64,000 nucleotides of DNA from Tillandsia leiboldiana (lineage: Eukaryota > Streptophyta > Magnoliopsida > Poales > Bromeliaceae). The position numbers and the translations under genes were made by a program. Positions 54,201 through 64,000 of this stretch are shown here, in pieces (the stretch's first letter is position 1; every line of letters begins with the position of its first letter). Location of the stretch: assembly GCA_029204045.2 (NCBI GenBank), contig CM055072.1, forward strand, positions 7,752,854 through 7,816,853, given 5' to 3'. The notes beneath the pieces were generated by a model that ran no database searches, was not told where the DNA came from, and saw only the letters and a list, made by a program, of their open reading frames with translations.

Positions 54201-54328
54201 TGAATTTGTGTATGCGGCGGGTCTGGGCACGCGCCGGGAAGTAATGTTTTACAAAAAAAAAATATATGGCTGATTCAGGGGCATCGGTGGCTCCTCTTCC
54301 GCGCGATTTGAATCCCCGGGGCGTGACA
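51246..54328 (+). repeat. E5 right (3') LTR
   Basis: Copy of 44847-47935. The six-base length difference is fully accounted for by an A run of 10 instead of 12 near 51990 and single-base losses in CC, CCC and two T5 runs. The two substitutions seen are TTTAGACG/TTTAGGCG and GCCATTTT/GCCGTTTT. Confidence 0.93.
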
Positions 54329-57300
54329 ATTCAGCACTTTCGATCCGACGGTCGGATCTTCCAGAAATCGAGGAAGAAGCGAGCAAATAACCACGAACAG
54401 TGTAACAGTGCTCGGTGCACAGTATAAATTAAGTTGTTACTGTAGGTGAACAGTAACCCTAGTTTTCGAAACCCCGACGGATCTAACGCTGACTAATTCG
54501 CTGTCTGGAAACCGATCATAGCACTTCAGGTAGTCGTTTCGAACGGTTTCGGCGTTCTGGACGCAATGGCGCTGACGGAATCTCCGTTTGACGACCCTAG
54601 AGTATCGAAAAGCGCGAAAACTGTTTTCCGGAACAGTATTTTATGGACCGAGATTTTATCCGGACAGTTTCTCGAAAATCAGAAATCGCTACCTGATGGT
54701 TTTCGTCGAGCCGGACGCCGTGACGCAGTCCATTTTCCGTTTCGACGACCGGATCGCCTCGAAGAGCGTGAAACAAGGCGAAAAAGGTGACAATTGCACA
54801 TGAAACCCTACATAACCCGCCTCGTTTTGCGTGCCACTCCCTTATGAGGGACCTAAGAGTAAAAGGAAGATGCTGTGAGGGACTGGGCTGTAGATATGTA
54901 GAGATGAGGGGCTAAAATGCAAGATGACCAACCCTATACATATATACATGCACATACGACTAGGGTTCCACAAGCCCTAGACCCTGAGCTCAGCCCCAGC
55001 CGCACCTCAACAGATCCCTCTCCTCTGGCGCTTCCCTCGGACTACCCCACGCCGGCCGCCGCTCCCCTTGCCGGAAAAGCAAGATCAAGAAGAGCTTGAC
55101 CTCGGAATTTGGAGAGGAAGGTGTGGGGGAGGGATTCAAGTTGACAAATTCCCTTCTGAAGAGTCCCTCGTGGTGCTGCAACCGAGCTGGGTTGGATCCG
55201 ACGCCGACCGCCGCCGTGCGCCGCCGCGGGACAACACCCTCTTCCACGATTTTCCGGCGAAGGTGAGTTCTTGGGACTTTTATTTTAGTCTCGGGTTTTG
55301 GGCATGGCCATTGTGTTGCTGACGTCGAGGAGGTCGTCCTGTTGCAGGACGAGCCGAGGCCGCCGTCCCGACCGCCGGCGGGAGCCATCCTCGCCGGATT
55401 ATCGTTTTCTTGACCGATCGCAGGCGCGGGCTTCACCCGGCCGTTAAACACAAGATCAGCACCGTTGATCCCTGTCCCCTAGTCGACTGAAAGCTTCCTC
55501 CAAGATCTGGGGTTGATCAGACAAGGATCCATCCCGCACGGCCGAGCCCTAGAAACGGGTGAATTAATTCGTCGCCGGAATTCCTCCGTCCGGCACCGCC
55601 GCGGCCTCCCGGCGCCGGCCACCACTGCACCGAGCGTCGGGGTGTTGGGACAGACCTTTTGGTCCGGGTAGCACCTGCCCGGAGCCGCCGCGCCGGAAAC
55701 CACCATTAACAACCTTGAAGCTCCTCCGAGCTTCGCCGGCGCTGCCTTGCCGACGCTCCCGGACATCGGAGAACCGCCCAGGTGAGCTTCCTTGGTCCCT
55801 AGGAGCCTCCCCATCACCTTGCATGCAGGGTTTAACGTAGGGCTTCTACCCTCTGCAGCTGCACCCGAGACTGCATTCGAGCCCACCTCCGGCCATCTCC
55901 GGCGGCCTGGGCTCCGGCCACCCGTACAGGTAATACCTAGAGGCCCTTTATATGTTTCCCATTTTTTTGGTTTTAGGCCTAGAGCATCCCTGTAACCCGG
56001 TTCCCAATGCTGCACCCGAGCCACCCATCTCGGGTTTGCCCCCGGCCGCCGCCGCCCCCGGCCACCGGCGCCTGACCGGGCCTGAACCAGACACCTTCAG
56101 GGACCTCCATTGATCTGGTGCTCCACTTTGTGGCAGGTCTGAACCTGTGCTGCTCAAGGTGAACCCAAGCCGAGCCTTGGCTTGCGTTATTGGTGCGTCA
56201 CCTAGCTCCGGCCACCTCCTCCGGCCGATCTCAGGCAAGCCTCAGGTGAGCCCTCGACCCTACCTAGTCTCCTGAATATGACGCTCCAATTATGGTTCGA
56301 TTTGATCAAGTATAAGTTAAGATATTACATAGTTGTATTTGAGCCAGGGATGTGTTATGGGCCAACTCCGATTTCGGGGTCCGTGTCAGTCCAAACTGGT
56401 GAGCACGGGCTCCGTCTTGACGTAATGATCACGCTGAAACTTACGGCGCCAATTTTGGACGCCCGGATTGCAAGAACGAGTCGAAACGGATAATAAAATA
56501 GGATAATAATGCGAATTAAAATGTACTACGGACCTAATTGCAAATTAGACACACAGGCTGACTCTAGACAGTGTTTTCACACCACTAGACACTTTGTTAG
56601 AGTCCCGTGGACTCTCGCTAATCGGAAATCGGATTTGTATTCAATAAATCGACGACATTGCTCCTTATTAGCATCGCATTACTGTTGTGTCATCGGGATG
56701 GGTTTGTGTGAGTCTAATACTGATTTTAGCCCCTTGTTCAGGGCCCAGTTGTTCGGCACCAGCCTCCCGGCAGTCTAGCGGGAGTTCGGGATCGGCCTAC
56801 ATTCAGGTGGGTTGTGTTTACTTTATTCCTAGCCTCTAAATTCTATCATGTTGGACGGGGTCTATTCTAAGTGTACTGGGGTTGAATAATGATGGGCGAT
56901 AGCTTATGCATGTTAGTGGGATCGCTATAGTGATTAGCATCAGTTACCGACGGTGATTCTCTTTTAACCCTTATATGTCAGCGGGCCACCTTCGAGTGCG
57001 CGCAACATTACCTTGTTTTCGATTATGCACTTTACTTCATTTACCTCATTACTCTTGTTATTTATATTATGATGCTGACATGATGGTAGTTACGGTTACT
57101 TGGCTCGAGGTTGCCACACGCGCACCCGCGGTTTGGCCACCGCAAATGGTGCGCTTTTCCGGAAAAGTGGTCTATGACCCGTGTATACCCACGAGGTGAC
57201 GTAGTGGGGCCCCTTATTAGTGGTGGGGTTGAGGCGCCGAGGTGCGAGCAGTGCGACCCGTCGGTTTAGTTGTCCGGCGTGGTCGGGTTTCTGCAGGTAC

Positions 57301-58075
57301 GGTGCGGGCCGTCGGTTTAGCTGTCCGACGCGCCCGGGTATTACAGGACGCAGGTGTACAGGTTGCCTTTCCTCCTTGGGAGGGTGGTTGCTCCAGTTGT
57401 CTTCACGGTTTGTTTTACTATATTCTCATGCTTTACTATTTCTGCGTCACTGACATCCCACTTCGTGACAGGGTCCAGACGGGGAGAGAGGTAGGCGATG
57501 GTGAGGACGGGACAGGAGCAGCTGGGTCGCTGGGGACCCTGGACTGTGTTTATTCTTTTATTCTCGCTTTTCATTACCTTGTAGTTATGTGAGTGGTTCG
57601 CGATACCCTCGTGGGGTCGGCATGGATGTCGGTACGGGCTACATTTAGTGCCCCTGGTGGAATATCTTTCCCTTTTATTTCTATCGGCCATTTAAAAATC
57701 AAAAAGGCAGAAGCCAAAGAAAAGATTGCGAAAACCGTTTTTAAAATCTAAGTGTCGTGTGGGCACTGGTTTCAAAACCCTGTGGATTTATCCTTTCCAA
57801 ATTGACCGGCCGTAGGTTCTTCTGTTATTAGTTTAGAATGCTGGTTAATTGTTGTGATTGATTGGCTGGGTATGTTGGAACATGTACTGAACGCTACGCC
57901 GTGCACATACAGGGGAGACTCCGTCCGTTTGCAGAGTGATCCTGTATGTGTGGCGGGTCTGGGCACGTGCCGGGGAAGAGGGGTTCTCTTTTAAACAAAA
58001 AAAAAAAAAAATTTACACGTCAAACATTCGACTGTTATGAATCGTTTCCGCTAAAACAAACCCCGGGGCGTGACA
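54329..58075 (+). repeat. E6 left LTR, second fragment
   Basis: Resumes after E5 with ATTCAGCACTTTCGATC, matching 61394 onward, and ends CCCCGGGGCGTGACA at 58075. Contains several CAGGTRAG-like 5' splice-like sites (55263, 55926, 56245), also found in the right LTR (about 62340, 62929, 63234), the nested hairpin (57121-57153), the GTGACAG block ending 57471, and the terminal stem-loop (57897-57955). No gene seen; Pro/Arg-rich ORFs in the CCGCCG-rich part are spurious. Confidence 0.85.
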
Positions 58076-58088
58076 GATTAAATGGTAT
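58076..58088 (+). promoter_or_regulatory. E6 truncated primer binding site
   Basis: GATTAAATGGTAT follows the LTR end as in E5, but the sequence then switches to a copy of LTR sequence from 57302. Only the first six bases of the primer site remain. Confidence 0.75.
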
Positions 58089-58814
58089 GTGCGGGCCGTC
58101 GGTTTAGCTGTCCGACGCGCCCGGGTATTACAGGACGCAGGTGTACAGGTTGCCTTTCCTCCTTGGGAGGGTGGTTGCTCCAGTTGTCTTCACGGTTTGT
58201 TTTACTATATTCTCATGCTTTACTATTTCTGCGTCACTGACATCCCACTTCGTGACAGGGTCCAGACGGGGAGAGAGGTAGGCGATGGTGAGGACGGGAC
58301 AGGAGCAGCTGGGTCGCTGGGGACCCTGGACTGTGTTTATTCTTTTATTCTCGCTTTTCATTACCTTGTAGTTATGTGAGTGGTTCGCGATACCCTCGTG
58401 GGGTCGGCATGGATGTCGGTACGGGCTACATTTAGTGCCCCTGGTGGAATATCTTTCCCTTTTATTTCTATCGGCCATTTAAAAATCAAAAAGGCAGAAG
58501 CCAAAGAAAAGATTGCGAAAACCGTTTTTAAAATCTAAGTGTCGTGTGGGCACTGGTTTCAAAACCCTGTGGATTTATCCTTTCCAAATTGACCGGCCGT
58601 AGGTTCTTCTGTTATTAGTTTAGAATGCTGGTTAATTGTTGTGATTGATTGGCTGGGTATGTTGGAACATGTACTGAACGCTACGCCGTGCACATACAGG
58701 GGAGACTCCGTCCGTTTGCAGAGTGATCCTGTATGTGTGGCGGGTCTGGGCACGTGCCGGGGAAGAGGGGTTCTCTTTTAAACAAAAAAAAAAAAAAATT
58801 TACACGTCAAACAT
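58089..58814 (+). repeat. 726-bp exact copy of 57302-58027 abutting the gap
   Basis: Every base compared matches at a constant offset of 787. It starts inside the primer site and ends at the first N, which fits an unmerged contig overlap rather than biology. Confidence 0.9.
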
Positions 58815-58914
58815 NNNNNNNNNNNNNNNNNNNNNNNNNNNNNNNNNNNNNNNNNNNNNNNNNNNNNNNNNNNNNNNNNNNNNNNNNNNNNNNNNNNNNN
58901 NNNNNNNNNNNNNN
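58815..58914. other. Assembly gap (100 N)
   Basis: Exactly 100 N, the conventional placeholder for a scaffold gap of unknown size. The sequences on either side may not be truly adjacent. Confidence 0.98.
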
Positions 58915-58984
58915 CTAGATCATCGGCCGGGACACAGGTCAGAGTCGAGTCCCTTCCCTCAATAAGGAGGTGCGATGTACCGGG

Positions 58985-59804
58985 ATGATTAGAAAGACTT
59001 TTAAGCGACCTTCTTGTGTACATTAGATAGAGGTCCCCTCAGCAAAGGCAACCGCCGACGGAAATGGGACAGCCGACACGCCAACCGCCTGTCCGAAAAA
59101 ACCAGTGCGCGACGCTGGCTGGGGGCAACTGCTACTCTCGCGGAGCGCCTGAGCTGCTTACACAGGGAATCGAGGGCGTCGACCGATCCGGGGCGGCCGC
59201 AGAGGCGTTGGCCCACCTACCGGATGCCGCGACGGGCCGCCCTCCCGCCGTCCAGGAGGCTACTAACCTGACCGTGCACACCAACGTAGAGCGCGCCGGC
59301 AGGAATATACTCTCGCCCGAGTCGGCCGGGGACCCCCATCGGAGGGGCGGGCGAGGCAAACGCCGAGAGCCGGGCAGAACCTCGGGCAGACGACGGAGGA
59401 GAGACCTAAGCCGCCGAAACCGTGCGTCATATGCGGCAATGCACACCTCATAACGAGCTGCCCGTGGCGGGACGGACACTGTTTCCGATGTGGCAAGCCG
59501 GGCCACACGCGTTATGAGTGCCCTCTGAAGCCGTCTGTCAGAAGACCCCCGGCGCCGCGACATGTCGAGCCCAAGGGAACCGCCGCCTCCACCCCTCAAG
59601 GGGGGCACCGATCCAGAGGAGCCGACCTAATCCACGCCCGACGCAAGCACCGTAGGTCGAACGAGGGCTTAAGGGGAGCGCGCACGTGCGACCGGAATCC
59701 TGCGTCATCTGCAAGGGCGCGCACCAGTGACGGAATGCACTTGGAGGTACCACTATTGTAACCGGTGCGGCTTGCCAGATCACAATCACCTCTCCTGCCT
59801 CTAG
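58985..59804 (+). pseudogene. E6 gag remnant with two copies of the double zinc knuckle
   Basis: Frameshifted gag sequence. An EATNLTVHTNVERAGR segment (about 59258-59305) resembles the ADLHTFQKVVDRATIVE part of E2. The first zinc-knuckle pair is at 59423-59521 (CVICGNAHLITSC, then CFRCGKPGHTRYEC). A second pair follows at 59701-59798 (CVICKGAH, one frameshift, then CNRCGLPDHNHLSC), ended by TAG at 59802-59804. Two such pairs in tandem are unusual for this family, which has one. Confidence 0.75.
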
Positions 59805-61147
59805 GGCCCACCCCCGCCTCCGCCGCCGTGCCACCACCGCCAAGAGGAACAGAGAGCGCGGCGGCCCCCGTGCAGACAAAGAACTCGCCCGACGACCAAC
59901 GATGCGCGGACTCTTTAGACAGCAACCCCCCACCCCAACACGCGGTGCGACGCTGGCCCAAGGATTGTGGGCGGACTCCCCAGCCGCCCCGGCAGACGAC
60001 GCGTCGTCCCGAAATAGGGAATGACAGGAACTTATCTCTCTTGTTTCTCTACATTTCCCATTTTCCGTTTACCTTCCCTTCCCTTGGCTTCATAGAAGCT
60101 CCGTTTGGGCCGGAGCAACCCCGACCCTACCAGACCCTTGCGAAGCCCTCCTGCCTTTAGCTCTACCTCTCGCTTCGTCGACCGTTCCGGCCTAGTGTGC
60201 TTACGGGCGAGGAAGCAAATCTAACCTTAGCGATTTGCATACCGGTGCGCGAATTGCACAGTCTCCGATGCACGAATTTCTGCCTTCCCGATCCGATACC
60301 TGGGTATTTGGTTAGGAACGACCCCTTGGATGACTTGTGTTCACAAGGGAGCGTAGGGCATTTGGACATAGCGGTTTGGAGCTCTGGTGTGTGTCACACA
60401 GTTGAGTCTCGTTGTTCCGGTTAGTAGTCGTACGCACTCCGGTTTTGGGATCGTTGTTTGTGCAGGGTTAGCCGCGGTCATGGTTTCGGCTGTGGGCTGA
60501 TGTTTTCAATGGAGCCAGAGTGCTCGGATCAGTTACGGTGGTTAAGGGTTAAATCACTGTTCTCTTCCAGCTGATGGCACAGCAGTAGATGACTGCTACT
60601 GTTGCACTAGCCTCGCAGTTTGCTCAGAGGTTGAACAAATTGCTGACCCTTCAGTGTCCCCGTGTCTTAATTCGTTGGCCTATGGGCCCGATGGTAACCT
60701 TGTTTTGGGACGGACGCAAATTGACCCCACCTTTTGCACAGGTTTTGTGAACCGACGTGAACTCGCCTAAGTGTTAGTCCTGGCGATGTTTGTGACCACG
60801 AGGCGGTAGTAATCCTCGACAAAGGTTATGTTTTGGCACTGAGATTGTGTTGGGAAGTATATGATATACCTTCCGGTAGGAGTTACGTCCCCAACTTGTT
60901 GTTGGCGACAACCCTTTGGTATTCCGCTGTTCTTTTGGTAAGCACGCTGGTTGCAGGCAACAGACGGTCGAAAAAACTGAGGAAATACTCTGCCCTATAA
61001 TGAGGAGTACCAGATTGGGTCTAAATTAGTAGCCTTAGAGTTGTAGATACCTTGCGACTGACTTGTAGCCCTCGATTAAACTTTCTGAGCATTTTCATAG
61101 AGTATGACTTCAGGCTGTAAGCTCCGGGAATGAAACTTTTAAGTTGT
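59805..61147 (+). other. E6 internal sequence without recognisable domains
   Basis: No RT, RNase H, integrase or protease motif was readable on either strand. Probably decayed pol or unrelated filler. Confidence 0.5.
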
Positions 61148-61185
61148 AAGTTTCGGGGACGAAACTTCTTTTAAGTTGTAAGTGA
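61115..61185 (+). other. E6 pre-LTR hairpin and a degenerate second copy
   Basis: AAGTTTCG and CGAAACTT around GGGA at 61148-61167, preceded at about 61119-61140 by a decayed copy (AAGCTCCGGGAATGAAACTT). Both are followed by TTTTAAGTTGTAAGT; the right LTR starts at 61186. Confidence 0.75.
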
Positions 61186-64000
61186 TGTAAAAACTCTAAA
61201 TATTTTATTTTTAATAAATAGTCTAAAAGTGAATTTTGACCTGGTTTTTTTGAATTCAAAAGACCTATGTTGATTTATCTATTCATTTGCCTGTGTGCGA
61301 GTTGCACGTTTTACGAGACAAAAAGGCTACTTTCCAATCCGGACATGATCTTGGGAATCCGAGTTGACCGTTGCGATCGTCTCGTCGAACTGAGCGAGAT
61401 TTATATTCAGCACTTTTCGATCTGACGGTCGGATCTTCCAAAATTCAGCGAAGAAGCGGGCAAAATTACCGCGACCAATATAACAGTGGTCTGCGCAGAG
61501 GTCGCTTAAGTGAATTACTGTATATGAACAGTAACCCTGATTTTCGGGACCTGACGAATACAACGTTGACTAATTCACTGTTCGGAAACCGAACATAGCA
61601 TTTCAGGTAGTCGATTTGAACGGCTCCGATGTTCTGAACGCAATGGCGCAGTCGAAAATTCTGTTTGACGACTCTGGAATCTCGAAGAGCGCGAAAACTG
61701 CATTTTGACACAGTTATTATGGACCGAGATTTTATCCGGGCAGTTTTTCGAAAATTAGAAATCGCCACCTGATAGGTCTCGTCGAGCCGGACGCCATGGC
61801 GCAGTCCATTTTCCGTTTCAACGACCGGTTCGCCTCGAAAAGCATAAAATACAGCGAAAAATGCGACTTTTGCACTTGGAACCCTATATATCTTGCCTCG
61901 TTTTGCATGCTACCTCTTGGAGAAGGACTTGAGTGTGGAACTAAAGTATTGTGAAGGACTGGGTTGCAAATGTTGTGGTTGGAGGGGGCAAATTGCAAAG
62001 TTGTAATATACATATATACGTGTCCTCGGCTAGGGTTTCCGCAAATCCTAAACCCTTAACCCTTGCCCTAGCCGCACTCTCAACACCCCCCTCTCCTCGG
62101 CCGCGTCCCCAGGAACCTCCCCGCACCGGCCGCCGCCTTGCCATCGCCGGAGAAGAAGATCAAGAACATCTTGATCCCGGGTCGTGTGGTGGAGGAAGCT
62201 TGGGAGGACCCTGGGTGGACCAAGACTGCACCTGGGACACCTTCTGTGAAGCCGCATCCGAGCCAAGGTGACCTCGGACCCAGCCGCCGCCGTGCGCCGC
62301 CGCGGCCGTTCTCTCCTCCTTCTCGAAATTCCGGCGAAGGTAAGCTGGGAACCTTTCTCTTTATTTTGGCACGTAGACCCTAGCACTGTGTTCCTGACAC
62401 CGAAAGCATCGAGCGGGTGCAGGCCCAGCCGGCGCCGTCGTCCTGATCTCCGGCGGAGGGCTATTATCGCCGGATCATTGCCCCTTGGCCGCCGCTGATC
62501 GCCGCACTTATCCGACCGGCAAACCGGAGATCAGCACCGTCGGATCTTCTCCTCTGAACGACTGCAACATCTCCACAAGAGCTGAGGGTGATCGGACGAA
62601 GATCGGGCCCGCGCGGAGAAGCCCTAGAACCCGGTCTTCTTCAACAAGCGCCGACCGTCGCCGTCCGGCGCCGCCGCGGCCTCCCGACGCCGGCCACCGC
62701 TGCACCGAGCCTCGCGGTGAGGAGTAGAGGCTTCTGGTCCAACTTTCTCCGGCCCGGAGGCTGCCGGCCGGAAAACACCATTAACGGCCAACGAAGCTTC
62801 CCCGAGCTTCGCCGCCGCGCGTCGCCGTCGCCTCCAGATCCCGGAAAACTATCCAGCATTGCACCCGATCTACACCTAGCTTCGGCCTCCGGCGATCCCC
62901 GGCGATCTGGGCTCCGTCCAACCGTACAGGTAAGGCCTAAAGTACCTATTGAAGCACTCCATGATTTTGGTTTTGGCCTAGGACCCTCTCTGTGTTGGCT
63001 CTCCAGCCTTGCACCCGAGATCACCCTCTCGGGCTCATCTCCGGCCGCCGCCGCCTCCGGCCGCCGGGGCTCGACCCCACTTGCACCAAGCAGCTTCTGG
63101 GACCTCCATTTACCTGATGCTCCTCTTGGTAACAGGTCTGCACCTGTGCTGCTCAAGAACACCCAACCCGAGCTTGGGCCTTTTGGGTGGTGCCGCTCCG
63201 GCAACTCCTCCGGCCGATCTCCGGCAAACCTCAGGTGAGCCCCGTTGTACATGGTCCATACTGATCACCATGCTCTAGTTAACTCTCAGATTGATCATGT
63301 ATAGGTTAAGTGGTAGCGTAGTGGCTTGTTGGACTTAGTAGTTGTCGGGCCAACCTTGCCCTCGGGATCCGTGCCAGGCCAAACTTGTAAGCACGGCCCT
63401 GGTCTCGTCGTAATGAACACACTGGAATTTACGGATTTACTTTTGGATCCCCGGATTGCAAGAACAAGTCGAAACAGTCAACTAACTTAATGTATTTAGG
63501 CAAATTAAAAGTTATTATGGACCAAAATGTAAAATGAACATGCTAGCTCTCTTTAAACAGTGTTTTTACGCTAACTGAACATTTTGTTAGAGTCCCGTGG
63601 ACTCTCGTTGATCGGAAATCGGATTTGTATTCAATAAATCGACGACATTGCTCCTTATTAGCATCGCATTACTGTTGTGTCATCGGGATGGGTTTGTGTG
63701 AGTCTATTACTGATTTTAGCCCTTGTTCAGGGCCCAGTTGTTCAGCACCAGCCTCCCGGCAGTCTAGCGGGAGTTCGGGATCGGCCTACATTCAGGTGGG
63801 TTGTTTTTACTTTATTCCTAGCCTCTAAATTCTATCTTATTGGACGGGGTCTATTCTAAGTGTACTGGGGTTACATAATGACGGGTGATAGCTTATGCAT
63901 GTTAGTGGGTTCGCTATAATGACTAGCGTCGATTGCCGACGGTGTTCTTCTTTTTCAACCCTTATATGTCAGCGGGCCACCTTCGAGTGCGCGCAGTATT
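61186..64000 (+). repeat. E6 right LTR, partial
   Basis: Aligns with 44626-44846 and then 54329 onward in the same order, at roughly 80-92 percent by eye, with indels. Runs off the window before the nested hairpin. No gene seen. Confidence 0.85.

Larger units (their letters stand above)
44847..54328 (+). mobile_element. E5: non-autonomous relative of E2, plus strand
   Basis: Complete 9.5-kb insertion in the E6 LTR, target duplication ATTCA (44842-44846 and 54329-54333). LTRs 44847-47935 (3089 bp) and 51246-54328 (3083 bp) differ by two substitutions and six single-base homopolymer changes that I could find. LTR ends, hairpins and the final coding sequence match the E2 family. The 3.3-kb interior is a rearranged, frameshifted remnant of gag-pol lacking RT and integrase active sites, so it needs proteins from an E2-like element. 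Confidence 0.93.
44626..64000 (+). mobile_element. E6: degenerate gypsy-type element, plus strand, interrupted by E5 and an assembly gap, right end outside window
   Basis: Left LTR 44626-44846 plus 54329-58075 (about 4 kb), a truncated primer site, an assembly gap, an internal region with gag remnants (58915-61185) and a right LTR from 61186 to the edge. It sits in the E4 right LTR (expected duplication TCTCG, 44621-44625). The two LTRs are clearly diverged, with many substitutions and indels. Because the gap lies between them, it is not certain that both halves belong to the same insertion. Confidence 0.75.

Noticed and set aside
58076..58814. Biological tandem duplication of an LTR end
   Set aside because: Exact identity, a breakpoint inside the primer site and contact with a 100-N gap make an assembly artefact far more likely.
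62588..63252. Pro/Arg-rich ORFs of about 200 aa on both strands near the right edge
   Set aside because: Within the E6 right LTR. The left LTR copy does not preserve the frame, as expected of non-coding sequence.

Overview
This window is heterochromatin-like DNA from a plant nuclear genome, most likely an angiosperm; the species cannot be named from it. I found no host gene, rRNA gene, tRNA gene or CRISPR array. Almost every base belongs to nested LTR retrotransposons of the Ty3/gypsy type. The best-preserved one has the Gag, protease, reverse transcriptase, RNase H, integrase and chromodomain order of a chromovirus, and I judge it Tekay/Del-like. Nearly all elements use an initiator-Met tRNA primer site (TGGTATCAGAG) and LTR ends related to TGTA...GGGGCGTGACA.

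Left nest (1-30.8 kb). An old minus-strand element (E8, 28694-~30832) was hit by a minus-strand gypsy element (E1, 1-28693, running off the left edge). E1 was hit twice. An intact minus-strand element (E2, 3267-13584, TSD GCTTG, one 1597-aa ORF) sits in its gag. A plus-strand element without coding capacity (E3, 14244-25967, TSD AAAGA, 4.4-5.1 kb LTRs) sits in its LTR. The right LTR of E3 contains a 177-bp TG...CA insertion (TSD TGCGC) that carries a 5S rRNA-like segment, resembling a Cassandra TRIM solo LTR.

Right nest (30.8-64 kb). A plus-strand LTR (E7, ~30847-35387) was hit by a degenerate minus-strand element (E4, from 35388; LTRs look identical). E4's right LTR was hit by a plus-strand element (E6, from 44626), and E6's LTR was hit by a plus-strand element (E5, 44847-54328, TSD ATTCA) that is a decayed relative of E2. 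A 100-N assembly gap at 58815-58914 interrupts E6 and is preceded by a 726-bp copy of nearby sequence that is probably an assembly artefact.

How the parts relate. E2 is the only element here that could encode its own proteins. E5 (E2 family, broken ORFs, near-identical LTRs), E4 and E3 look like non-autonomous elements moved in trans. The most interesting signal is structural. The LTRs of several different families carry arrays of short hairpins whose stems co-vary between elements while loops stay conserved, a hairpin just before the polypurine tract in five elements, and repeated CACGTG-N10-(A/G)TTGG promoter modules with invariant spacing in two families. In E2, E5 and E7 the hairpin arrays and GC-rich repeats lie between a recurrent 5' splice-like site and a recurrent 3' splice-like site, so they may sit in an LTR leader intron.
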